A stretch of 64,000 nucleotides of DNA. Origin: an uncultured Fusobacterium sp. (lineage in GTDB: Bacteria > Fusobacteriota > Fusobacteriia > Fusobacteriales > Fusobacteriaceae). The stretch is taken from positions 62,001 through 126,000 of the forward strand of contig UQJY01000002.1 of assembly GCA_900541465.1 (NCBI GenBank). The letters run 5' to 3'. The translations under genes were made by a program, and so were the position numbers. This document shows positions 34,097-43,564 of this stretch, piece by piece (within the stretch, counting starts at the first letter, position 1; every line of letters starts with the position of its first letter). The notes under the pieces are model-generated. The model was given only the letters and a program-made list of their open reading frames with translations. It had not been told where the DNA came from and ran no database searches.

Positions 34097-34771
34097 ATGG
34101 TTAACTTAGGAAATGACTGGGACGAACTTTTAAAAGATGAGTTTGAAAAAGAATATTACAAAGAACTTAGAAAATTTTTAGTCAGTGAATACAGAACTCA
34201 TATTATTCACCCTGATATGAATGATATTTTTTCAGCTTTAAAAGTGTCAAGCTATGCTGATACCAAAATTCTTCTTCTTGGACAGGACCCTTATCATGGA
34301 GAGGGACAGGCTCATGGAATGGCATTTTCTGTAAAACCCGGTGTTCCTGCACCTCCATCTTTGAGAAATATGTATAAAGAATTGAGAGATGAGCTTGGCT
34401 GTACAATTCCAAATAACGGATATTTAATGCCGTGGGCAGAGCAGGGAATACTTCTTCTAAATACGGCTCTTACTGTAAGAGACGGGCAGGCGAATTCACA
34501 TCAGGGAAAAGGCTGGGAAATTTTTACAGATAAAATAATAGAACTTTTAAACGAAAAAGATGACCCTGTGATTTTTATTCTTTGGGGAAATAATGCCAAA
34601 AGTAAAAAAAGACTTATAACAAATCCAAAACATTTTATTCTTGAGGGGGTTCACCCAAGTCCTCTTTCAGCAAGCAGGGGATTTTTTGGCTGCGGTCACT
34701 TTAAAAAAGTAAATGAAATTTTAAAATCACTTGGTAAAAAAGAGATAGACTGGCAGATTCCAAATATTTAA
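34097..34771 (+). CDS. ung: Uracil-DNA glycosylase, family 1
   Basis: The protein has 224 residues. The catalytic motif [13 protein letters not shown] near residue 63 and the C-terminal [17 protein letters not shown] motif near 187 are intact. It removes uracil from DNA at the start of base excision repair. It lies 14 bp after the radical SAM gene with AGGAGG and ends the four-gene unit before a bidirectional hairpin. Confidence 0.96.
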   Translation: MVNLGNDWDELLKDEFEKEYYKELRKFLVSEYRTHIIHPDMNDIFSALKVSSYADTKILLLGQDPYHGEGQAHGMAFSVKPGVPAPPSLRNMYKELRDELGCTIPNNGYLMPWAEQGILLLNTALTVRDGQANSHQGKGWEIFTDKIIELLNEKDDPVIFILWGNNAKSKKRLITNPKHFILEGVHPSPLSASRGFFGCGHFKKVNEILKSLGKKEIDWQIPNI

Positions 34772-34778
34772 AAAAATA

Positions 34779-34830
34779 AAAAATGGAGCAGTATAAATTT
34801 ATTTTTAATTTATATTGTTCCATTTTTCTT
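34779..34830. terminator. Bidirectional terminator between ung and the XRE-cupin gene
   Basis: A long stem of AAAAATGGAGCAGTATAAATT with its complement (34779-34799 with 34807-34827, two G·T pairs) is flanked by T runs in both reading directions. Confidence 0.85.
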
Positions 34831-34842
34831 TTGAAATAGATA

Positions 34843-35400
34843 TTAAAATTCAGGAGGAGTGACTGCAAACATTATTACAGCTTCATTTTCTCCAAGATTT
34901 GTCCATTTGTGAGGTTTTAGTGCTGGAATATGTACTGAATCTCCTTGTTCCATAACGGCTGATTGATTTTCTATTGTGATTTTTACTTTTCCTCTTAAAA
35001 GAACAGCAATTTCTTCTCCTTTATGTGCTTTAGGTTCAACAGAAGTTTCGCTTCCATTCTTTTTTAAAACCATTTTCATACATTCAAGAGCAGTATCTAC
35101 ATCTGGAGATAAAAGTTCATATGTAATATTTTTTGAACCCATAATTTTTCTGTTTTCTTTTTTTAAAATTGAAATATTATTTTCTTCTTTATCAGGTTCC
35201 ATAAAAAATTTGAATAAAGGCACATCTAAAACATGAGCAATTTCTCTTATTGTATTTAAAGAGGGGTTGGCAGTTCCTTTTTCTATCTGGCTTAGCATAG
35301 AAGAAGATATACCGCATTTTTCTGCTACTTCTTTAAGCATGATTCCTTTACTTATTCTTATATTTTTAATAATATTTCCAACATTAATTTCTTTGTTCAT
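34843..35400 (-). CDS. XRE-family regulator with C-terminal cupin sensor
   Basis: The protein has 185 residues. An N-terminal helix-turn-helix (about 8-62: IRISKGIMLKEVAEKCGISSSMLSQIEKG) is joined to a cupin barrel (about 105-182: HKGEEIAVLLRGKV and GDSVHIPALKPHKW). Such XRE-cupin proteins sense small metabolites and control adjacent catabolic genes. It is divergent from the GntP-DsdA-DSD1 operon, so regulation of D-serine or related D-amino-acid use is inferred. Direct repeats in the shared intergenic region are candidate binding sites. Confidence 0.88.
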   Translation of the reverse strand: MNKEINVGNIIKNIRISKGIMLKEVAEKCGISSSMLSQIEKGTANPSLNTIREIAHVLDVPLFKFFMEPDKEENNISILKKENRKIMGSKNITYELLSPDVDTALECMKMVLKKNGSETSVEPKAHKGEEIAVLLRGKVKITIENQSAVMEQGDSVHIPALKPHKWTNLGENEAVIMFAVTPPEF

Positions 35401-35475
35401 ATATACTAACCTTTCTTTAAAATTATTCTAGTTTAATTATACACGAAAAAGTAAAAAAAATTAAACACATAATTT

Positions 35476-35528
35476 AAAATTAATTTATATTAAATAATTT
35501 CACTGATAAAAATTAATTTATATTAAAT
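35476..35528. repeat. Pair of identical 20-bp direct repeats, candidate operators
   Basis: AAAATTAATTTATATTAAAT occurs exactly at 35476-35495 and 35509-35528, with starts 33 bp apart (about three helical turns). They lie just upstream of the -35 box of the permease operon in the 379-bp gap between divergent genes. The rest of the gap is AT-rich with further imperfect TTTAATT motifs and no gene. The low complexity of the DNA tempers the claim. Confidence 0.5.
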
Positions 35529-35544
35529 TTTTTAAAAATAGATA

Positions 35545-35573
35545 TTGACAGATTTGTTCTTTAAAATTATAAT
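35545..35573 (+). promoter_or_regulatory. Perfect consensus promoter of the D-serine operon
   Basis: TTGACA (35545-35550), 17 bp, TATAAT (35568-35573). The leader before the permease ATG would be about 200 nt and very AT-rich. Confidence 0.82.
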
Positions 35574-35779
35574 TAATTATAAAAGAGAACATAAAAGTTA
35601 AAATACATATATAAAAATAAAATTTTATTTAAATATAGTTCAATATAATTTAATTTTTATTTAATGGAATTTTAAAAAATAATTAAATAAAATTTAATTT
35701 TGATCAATGGATATATAAAATTTATTAGAACATAATTAGATTTACATAAATAAATATTTTATTAATTTGGAGGTATGTT

Positions 35780-37138
35780 ATGAGTTCAGCTTTTATTGTT
35801 ACAACTATTATTTTATCAATAGCTCTATTGATATTTTTAACAGTTAAGGTAAAACTTCACCCATTTTTTGCTTTAACTATCAGTGCATTCTTTTTCGGTC
35901 TTGTGGCAGGACACTCTGTTCCTGAAATTATAGGAGCATATTCAAATGGTCTTGGTGGAACGATTGCAGGTATAGGTGTTGTTATAGCTATCGGTACAGT
36001 AATGGGAGCATTACTTGAACACAGTGGTGCAGCAGAAACAATGGCAGATACTATTTTAAAAATAACAGGAAAGAAAAATGCAGATATTGGTCTTGCTGTA
36101 ACAGGATATTTTGTTTCAATTCCTGTTTTCTGTGACTCAGCTTTTGTTCTTTTATCACCTCTTGCAAGAAGAATGAGTAAAGATTCTGGAACAAGTATGA
36201 CTACAATGGCAGTAGCTCTTGCAATGGGGCTTCATGCAACACATATGTTAGTTCCTCCTACTCCTGGACCTCTTGCTGTTGCTGGAATTTTAGGTTCAAA
36301 TCTTGGAATGGTAATTCTTCTAGGAATGTTGGTTTCAATTCCTGTAACAATAGTTGCAATTATAGCAGGAAGATATTTTGGTAAAAAATATTTCTTTTTA
36401 CCTCAATTAGAATCAGCAGAAGAAATAGCTAAAGAAGTTGGAGATAAAAAACTTCCTTCACCTTTAATGAGTTTTCTTCCAATTTTATTACCAATATTCT
36501 TAATGCTTTTAAGAACTGTGGCAACTCTTGAATCAGCTCCTTTAGGAAAAGGAACTTTCTATAATATAGCAGATGCTTTGGGACAGACAATAGTGGCTCT
36601 GTTTATAGGATTAATAATAGCATTCTTTACATATAAATCAGTTCATCCAGATGATAAAGAAGTATGGACATTTGACGGAATATTTGGTGAAGCATTAAAA
36701 ACAGCAGGTCAGATAGTTTTAATAGTTGGTGCTGGAGGAGCTTTTGCAACAGTTTTAAGATTATCAAATCTTCAAGAAATAGTAATGAATACTTTTGCAG
36801 GACTTTCTGTTGGAATTATAGTTCCTTATATTATAGGAGCAATATTCAGAACTGCTATAGGTTCTGGAACAGTAGGAATGATTACAGCAGCTTCAATGCT
36901 TGTGCCTTTAATTGATGTATTAGGATTTAATTCTCCAATAGGTCTTGTAATTGCAATGCTTGCTTGTGCAGCTGGTGGATTTATGGTATTCCATGGTAAT
37001 GATGATTTCTTCTGGGTAATAACATCAACTTCAGGAATGAAGCCAGAAGTTTCATATAAAGTATTTCCAATAATAAGCGTGTTCCAATCTTTAACAGCAC
37101 TTTTATGTGTATATATTTTAAAAATTTTATTCTTATGA
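35780..37138 (+). CDS. GntP-family permease
   Basis: The protein has 452 residues and about 12 membrane segments. Conserved family stretches include PVFCDSAFVLLSPLAR near 115 and PPTPGPLAVAGILG near 155. GntP members import gluconate, D-serine (DsdX) or other hydroxy acids with protons. Because two D-hydroxyamino-acid dehydratase genes follow in the same transcript, a DsdX-like role in D-serine or D-threonine uptake is the best reading. The ribosome site is GGAGG. Confidence 0.85.
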   Translation: MSSAFIVTTIILSIALLIFLTVKVKLHPFFALTISAFFFGLVAGHSVPEIIGAYSNGLGGTIAGIGVVIAIGTVMGALLEHSGAAETMADTILKITGKKNADIGLAVTGYFVSIPVFCDSAFVLLSPLARRMSKDSGTSMTTMAVALAMGLHATHMLVPPTPGPLAVAGILGSNLGMVILLGMLVSIPVTIVAIIAGRYFGKKYFFLPQLESAEEIAKEVGDKKLPSPLMSFLPILLPIFLMLLRTVATLESAPLGKGTFYNIADALGQTIVALFIGLIIAFFTYKSVHPDDKEVWTFDGIFGEALKTAGQIVLIVGAGGAFATVLRLSNLQEIVMNTFAGLSVGIIVPYIIGAIFRTAIGSGTVGMITAASMLVPLIDVLGFNSPIGLVIAMLACAAGGFMVFHGNDDFFWVITSTSGMKPEVSYKVFPIISVFQSLTALLCVYILKILFL

Positions 37139-37176
37139 CAAATTTAAGAGAAAATTAAAGTAAAAAGGAGATAAAA

Positions 37177-38505
37177 ATGAATATAGAAGAATTAATGAAA
37201 TATAGAAATGAAACTGTAAGAAAAATAGCAGGAATGGAAGAACTTGTATGGATAAATCCAAAAGAAATGAATTATTCAGAATATGAAAAAAATCTTCCTG
37301 TATCAGATGAAGAATTAAAAGATGCAGAAGAACGTCTTGCAAGATTTGCTCCGTTTATTAAAAAAGTTTTCCCAGAAACAGCAGAAACAAACGGAATAAT
37401 AGAATCACCTTTGGAACCAATTTTTTCTATGCAGAAAGAATTAGAAAAAATATACGAAACAGAAATTCCTGGAAAATTATATCTTAAAATGGACAGCCAT
37501 CTTCCTGTTGCAGGTTCTGTAAAAGCAAGAGGGGGAGTTTATGAAGTTTTAAAACACGCTGAAGAACTTGCTATGGAAGCTGGAATGCTTTCTGTAACTG
37601 ATGATTATTCAATTTTAGCTGATGAAAAATTTAAAAAGTTTTTCTCAGGATATAAGGTTCAGGTTGGTTCAACAGGAAATTTAGGACTTAGTATAGGAAT
37701 AACAAGTGCGGCTCTTGGTTTTGAAGTAATTGTCCATATGTCAGCAGATGCAAAGCAGTGGAAAAAAGATATGCTTAGATCAAAAGGTGTTACTGTTATA
37801 GAATATGCAGATGACTATGGAAAAGCTGTTGAAGAGGGAAGAAAAAGTTCAGATGCAGATCCTAAGAGTTATTTTGTAGATGATGAAAAATCAATGAATC
37901 TTTTCTTAGGATATACTGTTGCAGCTTCAAGAATGAAAAAACAATTTGATGAAAAAGGAATAGTTATAGATAAAGAACATCCGCTTCTTGTTTATATTCC
38001 CTGCGGAGTAGGAGGAGCTCCTGGAGGAGTTGCTTATGGAATAAAAAGAATATTTAAGGAAAATGCTTATGTATTCTTTGTAGAGCCTACACTTGCTCCA
38101 TGTATGGTGCTTGGAATGGCAACAGAACTTCATGAAAATATTTGTGTTCGTGATTTAGGAATTTATGGTCTTACTCATGCTGACGGACTTGCAGTCGGAA
38201 GAGCTTCAGGACTTGTTTCAAAAATTATGGACCCAATCTTAAGCGGAATATTTACACTTGAAGATTATAAACTTTATGATTATTTAAGAATTTTAAACAG
38301 TTCTGAAAATAAAAGAATAGAACCATCTTCATGTGCTGCATTTGAAGGACCTGTTACTCTTATGAAATATGAAACAAGCAGAAAATATGTTGAAGAAAAA
38401 ATTGGAAAAAATATAGAAAATGCTTATCATATATGCTGGGCAACAGGAGGAAGAATGGTTCCTCAAGAGGATATGGAAAAATTCTTGAATACTTATTTAA
38501 AATAA
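37177..38505 (+). CDS. dsdA: D-serine ammonia-lyase, fold type II
   Basis: The protein has 442 residues. The PLP lysine is in GSVKARGG (Lys116), with the glycine-rich cofactor loop VGSTGNLGLSIG near 162 and the family block YIPCGVGGAPGGVAYG near 275. It converts D-serine to pyruvate and ammonia. It lies between a GntP-type permease (38 bp upstream) and a DSD1-like enzyme (32 bp downstream). Confidence 0.92.
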   Translation: MNIEELMKYRNETVRKIAGMEELVWINPKEMNYSEYEKNLPVSDEELKDAEERLARFAPFIKKVFPETAETNGIIESPLEPIFSMQKELEKIYETEIPGKLYLKMDSHLPVAGSVKARGGVYEVLKHAEELAMEAGMLSVTDDYSILADEKFKKFFSGYKVQVGSTGNLGLSIGITSAALGFEVIVHMSADAKQWKKDMLRSKGVTVIEYADDYGKAVEEGRKSSDADPKSYFVDDEKSMNLFLGYTVAASRMKKQFDEKGIVIDKEHPLLVYIPCGVGGAPGGVAYGIKRIFKENAYVFFVEPTLAPCMVLGMATELHENICVRDLGIYGLTHADGLAVGRASGLVSKIMDPILSGIFTLEDYKLYDYLRILNSSENKRIEPSSCAAFEGPVTLMKYETSRKYVEEKIGKNIENAYHICWATGGRMVPQEDMEKFLNTYLK

Positions 38506-38537
38506 TATTTTTAAATAACAGTAAATGGAGGATAAAA

Positions 38538-39647
38538 ATGAAAAAAGAAAATTTAAAAACACCTGCAATTTTACTTAATATGAATGCATTAAAAAATAAT
38601 ATAAAAGTATATCAGGAAATGTGCAATGAAAATAACAAAGAATTATGGCCAATGATAAAGACACATAAAAGCAGAGAACTTATGAAAATGCAGCTTGAAG
38701 CTGGAGCTACAGGAGCTCTTTGCGGAACTCTTGATGAATGTGAAATGTGCTGTGACATTGGAATGAAAAAAATAATGTATGCTTATCCTGTTGCAAGTAA
38801 AGAAAGTATCGAAAGAGTAATTGAGCTTACTAAAAAATCAGATTTTATAATAAGACTTGATAATCTTTGTGGAGCAGAAATGATAAATGAGTCAGCTGAA
38901 AAAGCTGGAGTAATTGTAAGCTATACAATTATAGTTGACAGCGGTCTTCACCGTTTTGGTGTTCCTGCTGAAAAAGTTGTTGAATTTGCAGATGAATTGA
39001 AAAAAATGAAAAATTTAAAATTAAGAGGACTTTCATCTCACCCTGGGCATGTTTATGCAGCAACATGTGAGGCAGAAATTCAAAAATATGTAGAAGATGA
39101 GTGTAATACTTTAGCAGAAGCTAAAAAACTTATGACAGAAGCAGGATATGAACTTGAATATATAACAAGCGGTTCTACACCGACATTTGCAGAAGCTGTA
39201 AAAGATAAAAATATAAATGTTCTTCATCCGGGAAACTATGTATTTTTAGACAGTATTCAGCTTTCAATAAAAAAAGCAGAAATAAAAGATTGTGCTCTTA
39301 CAGTATATGCAACAGTAATTTCTCACCCAAGTGAAGATTTATTTATTTGTGATGCCGGAGCAAAATGCCTTGGACTTGACCAAGGGGCTCATGGAAACAG
39401 TTCAATAGTTGGTTTTGGAACTGTGATAAATCATCCTGAACTTGTGGTAGCAGGTCTTTCTGAAGAGGTTGGAAAGCTTCATGTACATGGAAAAACTGAT
39501 TTAAAAGTTGGAGATAAAATAGAAATAATTCCTAACCATTCTTGTTCAACAGCAAACTTATGCAGTTTTTACACTGTTGTAGAAAATGAAGAAGTAGTAA
39601 GAAGCATTCCAGTTGATGTAAGAGGAAACAGCTTTAAAAGAATTTAA
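38538..39647 (+). CDS. DSD1-like D-serine/D-threonine dehydratase or aldolase (alanine racemase fold)
   Basis: The protein has 369 residues from ATG 38538 with TGGAGG upstream; an in-frame extension into dsdA is rejected. The PLP lysine is in PMIKTHKS near residue 38. The metal motif near the C-terminus is P-N-H-S-C, the His-x-Cys pair seen in zinc D-serine dehydratases, whereas D-threonine aldolases usually have His-x-Asp there. It therefore probably eliminates water from a D-3-hydroxyamino acid. It is unrelated in fold to the DsdA encoded just upstream. Confidence 0.8.
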   Translation: MKKENLKTPAILLNMNALKNNIKVYQEMCNENNKELWPMIKTHKSRELMKMQLEAGATGALCGTLDECEMCCDIGMKKIMYAYPVASKESIERVIELTKKSDFIIRLDNLCGAEMINESAEKAGVIVSYTIIVDSGLHRFGVPAEKVVEFADELKKMKNLKLRGLSSHPGHVYAATCEAEIQKYVEDECNTLAEAKKLMTEAGYELEYITSGSTPTFAEAVKDKNINVLHPGNYVFLDSIQLSIKKAEIKDCALTVYATVISHPSEDLFICDAGAKCLGLDQGAHGNSSIVGFGTVINHPELVVAGLSEEVGKLHVHGKTDLKVGDKIEIIPNHSCSTANLCSFYTVVENEEVVRSIPVDVRGNSFKRI

Positions 39648-39666
39648 AAAATAATATATTTGTAAT

Positions 39667-39700
39667 AAAATTCCCGGTAATCTGCCGGGAATTTTATTTA
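39667..39700. terminator. Bidirectional terminator
   Basis: The perfect 11-bp stem AAAATTCCCGG / CCGGGAATTTT (39667-39677 with 39685-39695) lies between converging genes. Confidence 0.88.
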
Positions 39701-40815
39701 TCATCTCTGAAAAAATTATTTTTTGGAAGAGAATATATAAAAGAAGCTATGTATGTTGTAATTGGAGCAACAACAACAAGACCTATGCTTCCTATTATTA
39801 TTTTTATAATTTCAGATGTAACAATTTTCATGTTAAGAATCTGCATAAGGCTTGTGTCTCTTTCAAGGAATAAAATCATAAGAGTTAAAAATCCTCCGGA
39901 ATATGCAAGAAGAAGAGTTGTTGTCATAGTCCCTATTACAGATCTTCCAACATTAAATCCTGACTTAATTAAATCTTTTCTGGAAATATCTGGATTGTGA
40001 TATTTAAGTTCCTGTATAGTTGCAGTCATATCCATAGCAATATCCATAGCAGCTCCGCTTGCTCCAATAACTATTGCCGAATAAAAAATATCTAAAAGGT
40101 TAATACTCATAAAACTAGAGAACAAAACACTCTGTGCCATAGGCTGATTCATTCCGTCAATTTTAAAAGTATCACCGAAGCAGAAAGTAAGTGCCGCTGT
40201 TACAAAAAGACCTGATAAAGTTCCCAAAAAAGCACTCCAGCCTTTTTTTGTAAAACCGGCAACAAGAAAAATAATAAGACCGGAAAGAAAAATCAAAGTT
40301 AAAACAGTTATTATAAAAACATTTTCCCCTTTTTTCAGTGCAGGAATAAGATAGTTCCAAATTATAAGGACACTTCCAATAAAAGAAATCAAAGACTGAA
40401 CACCAACTTTTCTTGCATAAGTTATAAGAAGAAAAATAAAAATAAAAGCAAGCCCTGCTATTTTTTCAATTCTTAAAAGAGAAAGAACTTTTCCTGTCAC
40501 TTTTTCAGTTTCTTCATTGAAAGACACAGCCATAAGAATTTTATCCTCTGGTTCATAAAATTCATCATATTCCATGCTTCCGCTTAAAAGATTATTTGCT
40601 TCAATTTCTGTGCCTTTAAATTCTCCAGTGAGAATTTTTATTTTGAGATGCTGACAGCCCACTTTTGAAACTCCCTGAACTATTGCATCACTATTGTCTA
40701 CAGCTAAAACTTTTCCTATATTTTCTTTTTTAAAGAAATACCCTTCCGGCTTTATGATAAAAACCAGAAGGGCAAGGAATATTGCCGTAAGAGCTGTTAT
40801 TCCTATTTTTTTCAC
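39694..40815 (-). CDS. YibE/F-family membrane protein
   Basis: The protein has 373 residues. One N-terminal membrane segment and an extracytoplasmic domain (about residues 30-120, with KVLAVDNSDAIVQGVSKVGCQ) are followed by seven or eight membrane helices containing the family block AIVIGASGAAMDIAMDMTATIQEL near residue 260. The family's function is unknown; transport has been suggested. It follows the alkaline phosphatase gene by 12 bp on the same strand and is probably co-transcribed with it. Confidence 0.85.
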   Translation of the reverse strand: MKKIGITALTAIFLALLVFIIKPEGYFFKKENIGKVLAVDNSDAIVQGVSKVGCQHLKIKILTGEFKGTEIEANNLLSGSMEYDEFYEPEDKILMAVSFNEETEKVTGKVLSLLRIEKIAGLAFIFIFLLITYARKVGVQSLISFIGSVLIIWNYLIPALKKGENVFIITVLTLIFLSGLIIFLVAGFTKKGWSAFLGTLSGLFVTAALTFCFGDTFKIDGMNQPMAQSVLFSSFMSINLLDIFYSAIVIGASGAAMDIAMDMTATIQELKYHNPDISRKDLIKSGFNVGRSVIGTMTTTLLLAYSGGFLTLMILFLERDTSLMQILNMKIVTSEIIKIIIGSIGLVVVAPITTYIASFIYSLPKNNFFRDDK

Positions 40816-40827
40816 ATTACCACCCTG

Positions 40828-42213
40828 TTATTTTATTTCTTCACCCATTGATTTTGCAATAAGTTTTGCTACATCTGTATTATCTTTAAATCCGATAAAG
40901 TATTGAGCATCTTTCCCTACTGCAGCAAGAGGAACTTGAACAGCTGTATGTGCATAAGATGTCCACATCATTCCAGAACGTTCAGAAATAATGTGAGTAA
41001 CAGCGATTGCTACAGGACTGTATCCTCCAAACATTTCGCTTGCATTTTTATTTTTATCTTGTAAGTCCATAGCTTTAACAATAGCTGTTTTTTCATCAGC
41101 AGTTAATTTAGAAAGCCCCATATTTTTTCCAATGTATTTGAAGAAAGCATCTCTGTCTCCAGTGTAGGCTTTTTGAAGAACATCTTCAACAGAAACTTTT
41201 ACATTTTTAAGTTCGTCAAGTTTTAAGAAATAGTTAGCTCCAAATCCAAGTCCCATACCACCTGTTTCATGGTCAGCAGCAACAACGATTAATGTATCTT
41301 TAGGGTGCTGTCTGTAGAAATCGTAAGCAGATTTTATAGCATCATCAAAAGCTATTGTGTCATAAATAGTTCCCATTACGTCGTTAGCATGAGAAGCATG
41401 ATCAATTCTTCCACCTTCAACCATCATAAAGAATCCGTCTTTATCATTTTGAAGAAGTTCAATTCCTTTGTCAGTCATCTCTTTTAAACTTGGAGTTGTT
41501 TTTTTATTTCTGTCAATTTCATAAGGCATATGTGATGCTTCCATTGCTGCAAAAACTTTTTCTCCGGCTTTTGGTTTCCACTTTTTAAATTCTTTTCCAG
41601 AGTCAGTCCCTACAAATGTTTTGTATCCCTGCTCTTGAAATTCTTTTACAAGGTCTCTTGAATCTTTTCTCTTGCTTGAAAGTCCGCTGTCTTTTCCTGC
41701 AAAGTGTCTGTATCCTCCACCGGCAAAGTAATCAACATTACTTTTTACATAATCTTCAGCAATTCCGTTTTCATCATCTCTGTCCATATTGTGAGAAGCA
41801 AATACAGCAGGAGTAGCATGAGTAATTCTTGTTGTAGTTACAAGCCCTGTTGCTCTTCCCTGATCTTGAGCAATTTCAAGAAGAGTTTTAAGATTTTCTC
41901 CTTTAGGAGTTTTTGCAATCACACCGTTATTTGTTTTGTGTCCTGTTGCAAGAGCAGTTCCTGCAGCAGCAGAGTCTGTGATAAGAGTATCAGCTGAATA
42001 TGTTGTTGTTATTGCAGAAAATGGCAGAGAGTTCATAAGAAGTTTTCCATCTTTATTCATAACTCCTTTTTTGTATTCTTCAGAAATTTGTCTTTGGGCA
42101 GCTCCCATTCCATCTCCGATAAAGTAGAAAATATATTTTGGCCCTTCAGCAAAAGCAGACATACTAAGAGCTAAAATACCAGATAATAATAATTTTTTTC
42201 TTGTTAATTTCAT
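40828..42213 (-). CDS. phoA: Secreted alkaline phosphatase
   Basis: The protein has 461 residues from the ATG at 42213, placed after GGAGG; an ATG 15 bases earlier precedes that site and is rejected. A signal peptide (KLTRKKLLLSGILALSMSAFA) precedes the mature enzyme. Metal and nucleophile motifs are FIGDGMGAAQ, TDSAAAGTALATGHKT (Ser nucleophile), GGRIDHASHAND and AADHETGG. It releases phosphate from organic esters in the periplasm. It is followed by the YibE/F gene. Confidence 0.92.
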   Translation of the reverse strand: MKLTRKKLLLSGILALSMSAFAEGPKYIFYFIGDGMGAAQRQISEEYKKGVMNKDGKLLMNSLPFSAITTTYSADTLITDSAAAGTALATGHKTNNGVIAKTPKGENLKTLLEIAQDQGRATGLVTTTRITHATPAVFASHNMDRDDENGIAEDYVKSNVDYFAGGGYRHFAGKDSGLSSKRKDSRDLVKEFQEQGYKTFVGTDSGKEFKKWKPKAGEKVFAAMEASHMPYEIDRNKKTTPSLKEMTDKGIELLQNDKDGFFMMVEGGRIDHASHANDVMGTIYDTIAFDDAIKSAYDFYRQHPKDTLIVVAADHETGGMGLGFGANYFLKLDELKNVKVSVEDVLQKAYTGDRDAFFKYIGKNMGLSKLTADEKTAIVKAMDLQDKNKNASEMFGGYSPVAIAVTHIISERSGMMWTSYAHTAVQVPLAAVGKDAQYFIGFKDNTDVAKLIAKSMGEEIK

Positions 42214-42330
42214 TTCTCTTCCTCCCATATTTTTTAATTATTGTTTTCACACAGAGTATAAAACAGTCTGGTAAAATAGAGTTAGTTTTTATGTAAAAGA
42301 AATGTAAATCCTAAAAAATTATAAAATAAA

Positions 42331-42369
42331 AAAGAAATTCCATGTTATAAATAACATAGAATTTCTTTT
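42331..42369. terminator. Terminator after galE
   Basis: AAAGAAATTC-c-ATGTTAT pairs with ATAACAT-a-GAATTTCTTT (42331-42369). It is flanked by A and T runs and ends the minus-strand galE transcript. Confidence 0.78.
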
Positions 42370-42399
42370 GAAAAAATATTTTAAAGGTTATTGTAATTT

Positions 42400-43413
42400 T
42401 TAGTCGTCATATCCGTTTGGATTGTTGCTCTGCCATCTCCAAGAGTCAGCACACATTCTGTCTAAATCATATTTAGCTTCCCAGCCAAGTTCTTCTTTAG
42501 CTTTAGTTGCATCAGCATAACACATAGCAACGTCTCCAGGTCTTCTAGGAGCGATTACATAAGGAATATCTTTTCCGCATGCTTTGCTGAATGCTTTTAC
42601 CATGTCAAGAACACTGTATCCTTTTCCTGTTCCAAGGTTATAAATTACAAGTCCTGGGTTTGTTTCTAGTTTTGCAAGAGCTTTTAAGTGTCCGTTTGCT
42701 AAGTCAACAACGTGTATATAGTCTCTTACACCAGTTCCGTCTGGGGTATTGTAGTCATTTCCGAATACACTAAGTTTTTCGAGTTTTCCAACAGCAACTT
42801 TTGTAATATAAGGCATTAAGTTGTTAGGAATTCCATTTGGTTCTTCTCCGATTGTTCCGCTTTCATGTGCTCCCACAGGGTTAAAGTATCTAAGAAGAGC
42901 AACATTAAGTTCTTTGTCTGCTTTGCAGATATCTACAAGCATTTCTTCAATCATGAGTTTTGTTCTTCCGTATGGGTTTGTCGCACTTAGAGGGAATGTT
43001 TCTAAGATTGGACAAGTGTGAGGATCTCCATAAACAGTTGCAGAAGAACTGAATACAAAGTTACGAACACCATATTTTTTCATAAGATTTAAAACGATAA
43101 GTGTTGTTGTAAGGTTATTTGTATAATAAGCAAGAGGTTTTGCAACTGATTCTCCAACAGCTTTAAATCCAGCAAAGTGTATTACAGAATCAATTTCGTT
43201 TTCTTTGAAAATTTCTTCCATCTTTTCTTCATCTAATATATTAACTTCATAAAATTTAGGTCTTTTTCCTGTTATAGCCTCTATTCTGTCTATAACTTTT
43301 GGGCTACTATTACTCAAATCATCAACTATAACAACTTCTCTGTTGTCTTCCAATAACTGCACTACAGTGTGACTTCCGATATATCCTGCTCCGCCTGTTA
43401 CTAATACTGCCAT
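42400..43413 (-). CDS. galE: UDP-glucose 4-epimerase
   Basis: The protein has 337 residues, full length. The NAD motif is [10 protein letters not shown] at residue 6; the catalytic SSSATVYG Ser and the Y-x3-K pair in NPYGRTK are present. It interconverts UDP-glucose and UDP-galactose for galactose use and envelope polysaccharides. Monocistronic; the ribosome site GGAGAGG is seen on the minus strand. Confidence 0.95.
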   Translation of the reverse strand: MAVLVTGGAGYIGSHTVVQLLEDNREVVIVDDLSNSSPKVIDRIEAITGKRPKFYEVNILDEEKMEEIFKENEIDSVIHFAGFKAVGESVAKPLAYYTNNLTTTLIVLNLMKKYGVRNFVFSSSATVYGDPHTCPILETFPLSATNPYGRTKLMIEEMLVDICKADKELNVALLRYFNPVGAHESGTIGEEPNGIPNNLMPYITKVAVGKLEKLSVFGNDYNTPDGTGVRDYIHVVDLANGHLKALAKLETNPGLVIYNLGTGKGYSVLDMVKAFSKACGKDIPYVIAPRRPGDVAMCYADATKAKEELGWEAKYDLDRMCADSWRWQSNNPNGYDD

Positions 43414-43564
43414 AATAATATCCTCTCCTTTTTATTTAAAATTTATATTTTTATTATACTATACTTTCAAAATTTTATTTTGTTATATTTCAAATTTATA
43501 AAAAACTTTTTTAATAAAGGATACAAAGTTGAGTTTGTTTTATATTTTTTTATGAAAATATTTT

